This document shows, piece by piece, positions 59,901 to 64,000 of a DNA stretch of 64,000 bases. The notes beneath the pieces were generated by a model. It saw only the letters and a program-made list of their open reading frames with translations, was not told where the DNA came from and did no database searches. Numbering within the stretch: position 1 is the stretch's first letter; the number at the start of each line of letters is the position of its first letter. Source of the DNA: Mesorhizobium loti R88b (lineage in GTDB: Bacteria; Pseudomonadota; Alphaproteobacteria; Rhizobiales; Rhizobiaceae); the NCBI RefSeq assembly GCF_013170845.1, contig NZ_CP033367.1, positions 372,001 through 436,000 on the forward strand, in the 5' to 3' direction. A program made the translations under genes and the position numbers.

Positions 59901-61382
59901 TCAGGCCGCCTCGTCTCTTGAAACCTGGATCGGCTCCCTGGTGCCACTGGTCTCAGCAAAGAAGCGCAGCAACAGGTTTTTCGCCGCCAGAGCGCGGTAT
60001 TCGGCTGACGCCCGCATGTCGGTGAGCGGGGTGAAATCCCTGGCGTATTCAGCCATCGCCGTCCCGACCGTCGCTTCGGTCCAGGGTTTGCCGCGCAGCG
60101 CCTGTTCGACAGAAGATGCCCGCTTCGGCGTCGCCGCCATGCCGCCATAGGCGATGCGCACATCGGCGACCGTGCCGTCCTTGGCCAGCGTCAGGAAAAA
60201 GGCGCCGAGTGCCGCCGTGATGTCCTCGTCGCGGCGCTTGGTGATCTTGTAGACGGCAAATTTCGTGTCCTTGGCGGGCACGGGCACGTGCACCGCCTCG
60301 ACGAATTCGCCCGGCTGCCGGTCCTGCTTGCCGTAAGCGATGAAGAAATCCTGCAGCGGGATGGTGCGCCGCTTCTTGCCCCTGCGCAGCGTGAGCCGCG
60401 CACCGAGCGCAATCAAGGGCGGCGGCGTGTCGCCGATCGGCGAGCCGTTGGCGATGTTGCCGCCGATGGTGCCCATGTTGCGCACCTGTTCGCCGCCGAT
60501 GCGGTCGAACAACGGCCCCAGTGCCGGGATGCGTTTGGCGAGCCTCGAGAAGGCTTCGGTGTAGGTGACGCCGGCGCCGATCGATATCACGCCCTTGTCT
60601 TCGGAGATGGTGCACAGCCCATCGAGATTGCCGATGAAGACCACCGGTGAAATATCGCGCATGTGCTTGGTCACCCACAGGCCGACATCGGTCGAACCGG
60701 CAACGATGGTGGCGCCCGGCTCCTTGTCGAGCACTGTGGCGAAATCGTCGACATTGGCCGGCACGATAAGCCGCGCCTTGGCCGAACCGATCTCGACCCG
60801 CGCACCGTCATGCATGGCTTCCAGCCTCGCCGTGATCGCCTTGCGCTCCGCCGCCAGCGGATCCTTCGCCGCCTTGCCATAGCTGGAGATGGCGTGCGCG
60901 GCGCGCATGATCGCCTCGTAGCCGGTGCAGCGGCAGAGATTGCCCTGCAAAGCTTTTTCGATGGCCGCGTTCGACGGGTCGGGTGATTTCATCCAAAGGC
61001 CGTAGAGCGACATGACGAAGCCCGGCGTGCAGAAGCCGCATTGCGAGCCGTGGAAATCGACCATCGCCTGCTGGACGGGATGCAACTGGCCGGGTTCGCC
61101 GCGCAGCTGCTCCACCGTCACGACATGGGTGCCGTCCAGCGACCCGAGGAAGCGGATGCAGGCATTGACGCTTTCATAGACCAAGCCGCCAGCCGTGAGT
61201 TTGCCGACCAGCACGGTGCAGGCGCCGCAATCGCCCTCGGCGCAGCCTTCCTTGGTGCCGCGCAGCGAACGGTCAAGCCGCAGCCAGTCGAGCAAGGTCG
61301 CATCAGGCGCCACCGACGACAGCACGACATCCCGGCCATTCAGGATGAAGCGGATCTCGTTGCGGATAGAAATCTTGGCCAT
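59901..61382 (-). CDS. xdhA: Xanthine dehydrogenase small subunit (2Fe-2S and FAD)
   Basis: 493 residues. Two [2Fe-2S] sites: CAEGDCGACTVLVG near residue 50, and CGFCTPGFVMSLYGL with LCRCTGYEA. The FAD domain has AGSTDVGLWVTKHMRDISPV and TIGGNIANGSPIGDTPP. Electrons pass from the Mo site in XdhB through the clusters to FAD and NAD+. Three nt separate it from uraH upstream (same strand), so uraH-xdhA are co-transcribed. The 3' end lies 208 bp before xdhB. Confidence 0.95.
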   Translation of the reverse strand: MAKISIRNEIRFILNGRDVVLSSVAPDATLLDWLRLDRSLRGTKEGCAEGDCGACTVLVGKLTAGGLVYESVNACIRFLGSLDGTHVVTVEQLRGEPGQLHPVQQAMVDFHGSQCGFCTPGFVMSLYGLWMKSPDPSNAAIEKALQGNLCRCTGYEAIMRAAHAISSYGKAAKDPLAAERKAITARLEAMHDGARVEIGSAKARLIVPANVDDFATVLDKEPGATIVAGSTDVGLWVTKHMRDISPVVFIGNLDGLCTISEDKGVISIGAGVTYTEAFSRLAKRIPALGPLFDRIGGEQVRNMGTIGGNIANGSPIGDTPPPLIALGARLTLRRGKKRRTIPLQDFFIAYGKQDRQPGEFVEAVHVPVPAKDTKFAVYKITKRRDEDITAALGAFFLTLAKDGTVADVRIAYGGMAATPKRASSVEQALRGKPWTEATVGTAMAEYARDFTPLTDMRASAEYRALAAKNLLLRFFAETSGTREPIQVSRDEAA

Positions 61383-61385
61383 GCC

Positions 61386-61760
61386 TCAGCTCCCCCTGTA
61401 GGTCGAATAGCCGTAGGGCGAGATCAGCAATGGTACATGATAGTGAACAGCGTCGGCCATGCCGAAGCGGATCGGCACGCTGTCGAGGAAGGCGGGATTA
61501 GGCAGCTTTATGCCCTGGCCGCGCAGATAGTCGCCGGCGGCGAACACCAGTTCGTATTCGCCGGTGCGGAATTCGCTGCCTGCCAGCAGCGGTGCATCGC
61601 AACGGCCATCGCCGTTGGTTGCGACCGTCTTCAGCAGCGTGCGTGCGGCGCCATCGAGATGATAGAGCGCGATTGACAACCCGGCCGCCGGCTTGCCGGT
61701 CGCCGTGTCCAGCACGTGGGTCGTCAGGCGCCCGCCATCGGCTTTCGACGTCTCTGCCAT
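61386..61760 (-). CDS. uraH: 5-hydroxyisourate hydrolase (transthyretin-like)
   Basis: 124 residues. Catalyses 5-hydroxyisourate to [26 protein letters not shown] near the start carries the active-site His (His15), [16 protein letters not shown] lies mid-protein, and the family C-terminus YRGS is intact. ATG 61760 follows GGGAGG; the longer frame is not preferred. First gene of the uraH-xdhA-xdhB-xdhC run, divergent from puuE. Confidence 0.92.
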   Translation of the reverse strand: MAETSKADGGRLTTHVLDTATGKPAAGLSIALYHLDGAARTLLKTVATNGDGRCDAPLLAGSEFRTGEYELVFAAGDYLRGQGIKLPNPAFLDSVPIRFGMADAVHYHVPLLISPYGYSTYRGS

Positions 61761-61800
61761 TGGCCGCCTCCCATCCTGGTACATCAGAACAATAGTGATG

Positions 61801-61815
61801 AATTGTGCGCCAATT
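61801..61815. promoter_or_regulatory. Palindrome in the uraH/puuE divergent gap
   Basis: AATTG-TGCGC-CAATT, perfect 5-bp arms, in the 184-bp gap. It resembles a small operator and also fits a T-N11-A LysR-type spacing, so a purine-responsive regulator might use it. Inference only. Confidence 0.3.
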
Positions 61816-61944
61816 AAAGGCGATGCATAAGTCCCGGTCGAGCGGAGTGCGACAAAAACACTTTCAAAAATTTTCGGGGGAATGCGAGAAGCACCCTTTC
61901 GATATCCTGATCACACTTTCGGGCAATGCCCGGCAGGAGGGGCA

Positions 61945-63363
61945 ATGCGTTATATCAGAGACATGCGCGGCTACGGAGCCAATCCGCCGGATCCGAAATG
62001 GCCCGGCGGCGCGCATGTCGCGGTGCAGTTCGTCGTCAATTACGAGGAGGGCGGCGAGAACTGCGTGCTGCACGGCGACAAGGCCTCGGAAGCGTTCCTG
62101 TCGGAGATCGTTGGCGCCGCCCCATGGGTCGGCCAGCGCCATTGGAACATGGAATCAATCTATGAATATGGCGCGCGGGCCGGCTTCTGGCGGCTGTTGC
62201 GCCTCTTCAGCGAGGCCGAAGTGCCAGTGACCTGCTACGGCGTTGCCTCAGCACTCGCCCGCTCGCCCGATCAGGTCGCCGCCATGCAGGAAGCCGGCTG
62301 GGAGATCGCCTCGCACGGGCTGAGATGGATCGACTACCGCGACCATAGCGCCGAGGACGAGCGCCGCGACCTCGAAGCGGCGATCAAGCTGCACTACGAG
62401 GTGACCGGCGAGCGTCCGACCGGCTGGTATACGGGCCGCACCTCGGTCAACACGGTGCGCATCGTGGCCGAAGAGGGCGGCTTCGACTACGTCTCCGACA
62501 CCTATGACGACGAACTGCCCTACTGGTTCGAGCACAGCGGCGGCACGCAGCTCATCATTCCCTATACGCTCGACGCCAACGACATGCGCTTCGCCACGCC
62601 GCAGGGCTTCAATTCGGGCGATCAGTTCTTTGCCTATCTGAAGGACAGTTTCGACACGCTCTATGCCGAGGGCAAGGCCGGCCGGCCACGCATGATGAAT
62701 ATCGGCCTGCATTGCCGGCTCGTCGGGCGGCCGGGCCGAGTGGCCGCGCTGAAGCGTTTCGTCGACTATGTCAGGTCGCACGACAAAGTCTGGCTGGCAC
62801 GGCGCATCGACATCGCCAAACACTGGCAAGAGAACCATCCCTACAAGCCGGCAGCACGCAGACCTTCGAAGATGGAATTCGAAACCTTCGTTCACACCTT
62901 TGGCGGCGTGTTCGAACATTCGCCCTGGATTGCCGAGCGGGCCTACGAGCTGGAGCTCGGTCCGGCGCATGACACGGCGGGCGGCCTGCACAATGCGCTC
63001 TGCCGTATCTTCCGCGCCGCCAGCGAGACCGAGCGGCTGGGCGTACTCAACGCCCATCCCGACCTTGCCGGCAAGCTGGCCAAAGCGAGACGGCTGACGG
63101 CGGAATCAACCAAAGAACAGGCCTCCGCCGGCCTCGACGCCTTGACCGATAAGGAACGCGAACTGTTTTCCAAGCTCAACGCCGCCTACGTCACCACCTT
63201 CGGCTTCCCTTTCATCATCGCGGTGCGGGGCAAGACCAAGGAAGAGATCCTGGCGGAGTTCGAGGCGCGCATCGGCAACAGCCGTGGCGTCGAACTCGAT
63301 ACCGCCTGCAAACAGGTGGAGCGCATCGCGCTGCTCCGCCTCAGGGATATGCTACCGCGATAG
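61945..63363 (+). CDS. puuE: Allantoinase PuuE fused to OHCU decarboxylase UraD
   Basis: 472 residues with two catalytic domains. Residues 1-about 300 form a polysaccharide-deacetylase-type allantoinase: VAVQFVVNYEEGGE, EIASHGLRWIDY and GRTSVNTVRIVAEEGGFDYVSD. Residues about 310-472 form a UraD-like OHCU decarboxylase with GGVFEHSPWIAERAY, NAHPDLAGKLAKA, TKEQASAGLDAL and FGFPFIIAVRGK. Thus one chain would make allantoin from OHCU and open its ring. AGGAGG is 5 nt before ATG 61945. Next gene begins ten nt on. Confidence 0.92.
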   Translation: MRYIRDMRGYGANPPDPKWPGGAHVAVQFVVNYEEGGENCVLHGDKASEAFLSEIVGAAPWVGQRHWNMESIYEYGARAGFWRLLRLFSEAEVPVTCYGVASALARSPDQVAAMQEAGWEIASHGLRWIDYRDHSAEDERRDLEAAIKLHYEVTGERPTGWYTGRTSVNTVRIVAEEGGFDYVSDTYDDELPYWFEHSGGTQLIIPYTLDANDMRFATPQGFNSGDQFFAYLKDSFDTLYAEGKAGRPRMMNIGLHCRLVGRPGRVAALKRFVDYVRSHDKVWLARRIDIAKHWQENHPYKPAARRPSKMEFETFVHTFGGVFEHSPWIAERAYELELGPAHDTAGGLHNALCRIFRAASETERLGVLNAHPDLAGKLAKARRLTAESTKEQASAGLDALTDKERELFSKLNAAYVTTFGFPFIIAVRGKTKEEILAEFEARIGNSRGVELDTACKQVERIALLRLRDMLPR

Positions 63364-63373
63364 GTTTGAACCC

Positions 63374-64000
63374 ATGGATACGATCACGATGCCCAAGCGA
63401 ACCTATTATGCGCCGCATGGCGGCCATTCTGGCCAGACAGAGTTGCTGACAGGCCGCGCCGTCTTCACCGAGGCCTATGCCGTCATCCCCAGGGGGGTGA
63501 TGCAGGACATCGTCACCAGCGCCTTGCCGTTCTGGGACAAGACCCGCGTCTGGATATTGTCGCGCCCGCTGTCCGGCTTCGCCGAGACCTTCTCGCAATA
63601 CATCGTCGAGGTCGCGCCCGGCGGCGGCAGCGAGCGGCCGGAGCCCGACGCCGGCGCCGAGGGGGCCCTGTTCGTGGTCGAAGGCGAATTGACGGTTCTG
63701 CTCGCCGGCAAGAAGCATAGCTTAAGCCCCGGCGGCTTCGCCTTCCTGCCACCGGCCAGCGGCTGGACGGTTCGCAACGAAAGCAAGGCGCCAGTCCGCT
63801 TCCATTGGGTTCGCAAGACTTACGAAGTGGTCGATGGTCTCGACATACCGGAAGCTTTCTTCGCCAACGAGCAGGAGATCGCACCGACGCCGATGCCCGG
63901 CACCGAGGGCCGCTGGGCGACGACGCGGTTCGTCGATCCGGCCGATCTGCGCCACGACATGCATATGACGATCGTCACGCTTGAGCCCGGCGCCGTCATT
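63374..64000 (+). CDS. allE: (S)-ureidoglycine aminohydrolase, cut by window edge
   Basis: 209 codons are present with no stop. Bicupin protein: PKRTYYAPHGGHSGQTELLTG, AYAVIPRGVMQDIVTS and FSQYIVEVAPGGGSERPE, then the first cupin barrel with EGALFVVEGELTVLLAGK. Converts ureidoglycine to ureidoglycolate and ammonia. ATG 63374 or ATG 63389 may be the true start. Adjoins puuE, so it completes allantoin breakdown; allantoate amidohydrolase is presumably beyond the window. Confidence 0.88.
   Translation, partial: MDTITMPKRTYYAPHGGHSGQTELLTGRAVFTEAYAVIPRGVMQDIVTSALPFWDKTRVWILSRPLSGFAETFSQYIVEVAPGGGSERPEPDAGAEGALFVVEGELTVLLAGKKHSLSPGGFAFLPPASGWTVRNESKAPVRFHWVRKTYEVVDGLDIPEAFFANEQEIAPTPMPGTEGRWATTRFVDPADLRHDMHMTIVTLEPGAVI

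Overview
The window looks like chromosomal DNA of a Mesorhizobium-like alphaproteobacterium (Rhizobiales). This rests on the GC-rich coding style, the split proton-translocating transhydrogenase next to a small aa3-oxidase subunit IV, the rhizobial-type palindromic intergenic repeats, and a LexA-type direct repeat GAAC-N7-GAAC. No database search was possible, so the genus is inferred. I saw no tRNA, rRNA, CRISPR array, insertion sequence or phage gene.

Left part (1-24 kb): a truncated cytochrome P450 divergent from an FMN reductase; two tandem secreted caspase-TPR paralogues; gyrB; an exported hydrolase; a 25-residue membrane peptide with a membrane protein; the transhydrogenase genes pntAA-pntAB-pntB with a subunit-IV-like gene; an Asp-nucleophile alpha/beta hydrolase; a DUF3096 peptide; a FeeM/AHL-synthase-like acyltransferase; a membrane GGDEF-EAL protein; and a 1159-residue indolepyruvate ferredoxin oxidoreductase. 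Several palindromic repeats sit between these genes.

Middle part (24-44.9 kb): a lipoprotein and CGNR regulator divergent from an orphan LivH-type permease; a TRAP transporter (Q and M subunits with a zinc alcohol dehydrogenase, and a TakP-like binding protein separately on the other strand); a C26 glutamine-amidotransferase-type hydrolase; a LacI regulator apparently starting at CTG and coupled to a 2-hydroxyacid dehydrogenase; an EamA transporter and DUF2000 protein beside an AraC regulator; MarR; a CobW GTPase, Imm45-like protein and WD40 operon; and a class III aminotransferase coupled to a glutamine-synthetase-like ligase.

Right part (44.9-64 kb): a putative SOS-controlled DNA repair operon (radical SAM protein plus a TIGR03915-UdgX fusion with the KRRIH motif), preceded by a perfect LexA box. 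It is followed by a large purine catabolism region: guanine deaminase, xanthine dehydrogenase (xdhA, xdhB, xdhC), urate hydroxylase PuuD, HIU hydrolase, a fused allantoinase-OHCU decarboxylase and a ureidoglycine aminohydrolase cut by the window end. A glycerate kinase and an HbpS-like protein travel with guaD and puuD and may dispose of the glyoxylate produced. A LysR regulator, two coupled flavin-dependent monooxygenases and a PhzF-like protein are embedded in this region.

The best candidates for less-described biology are the SOS-linked radical SAM/UdgX-fusion operon, the paired caspase-TPR proteins, the Imm45-like gene between CobW and WD40, and the acyltransferase. Two genes (LacI and the first caspase) lack a standard start codon where their start would be expected.
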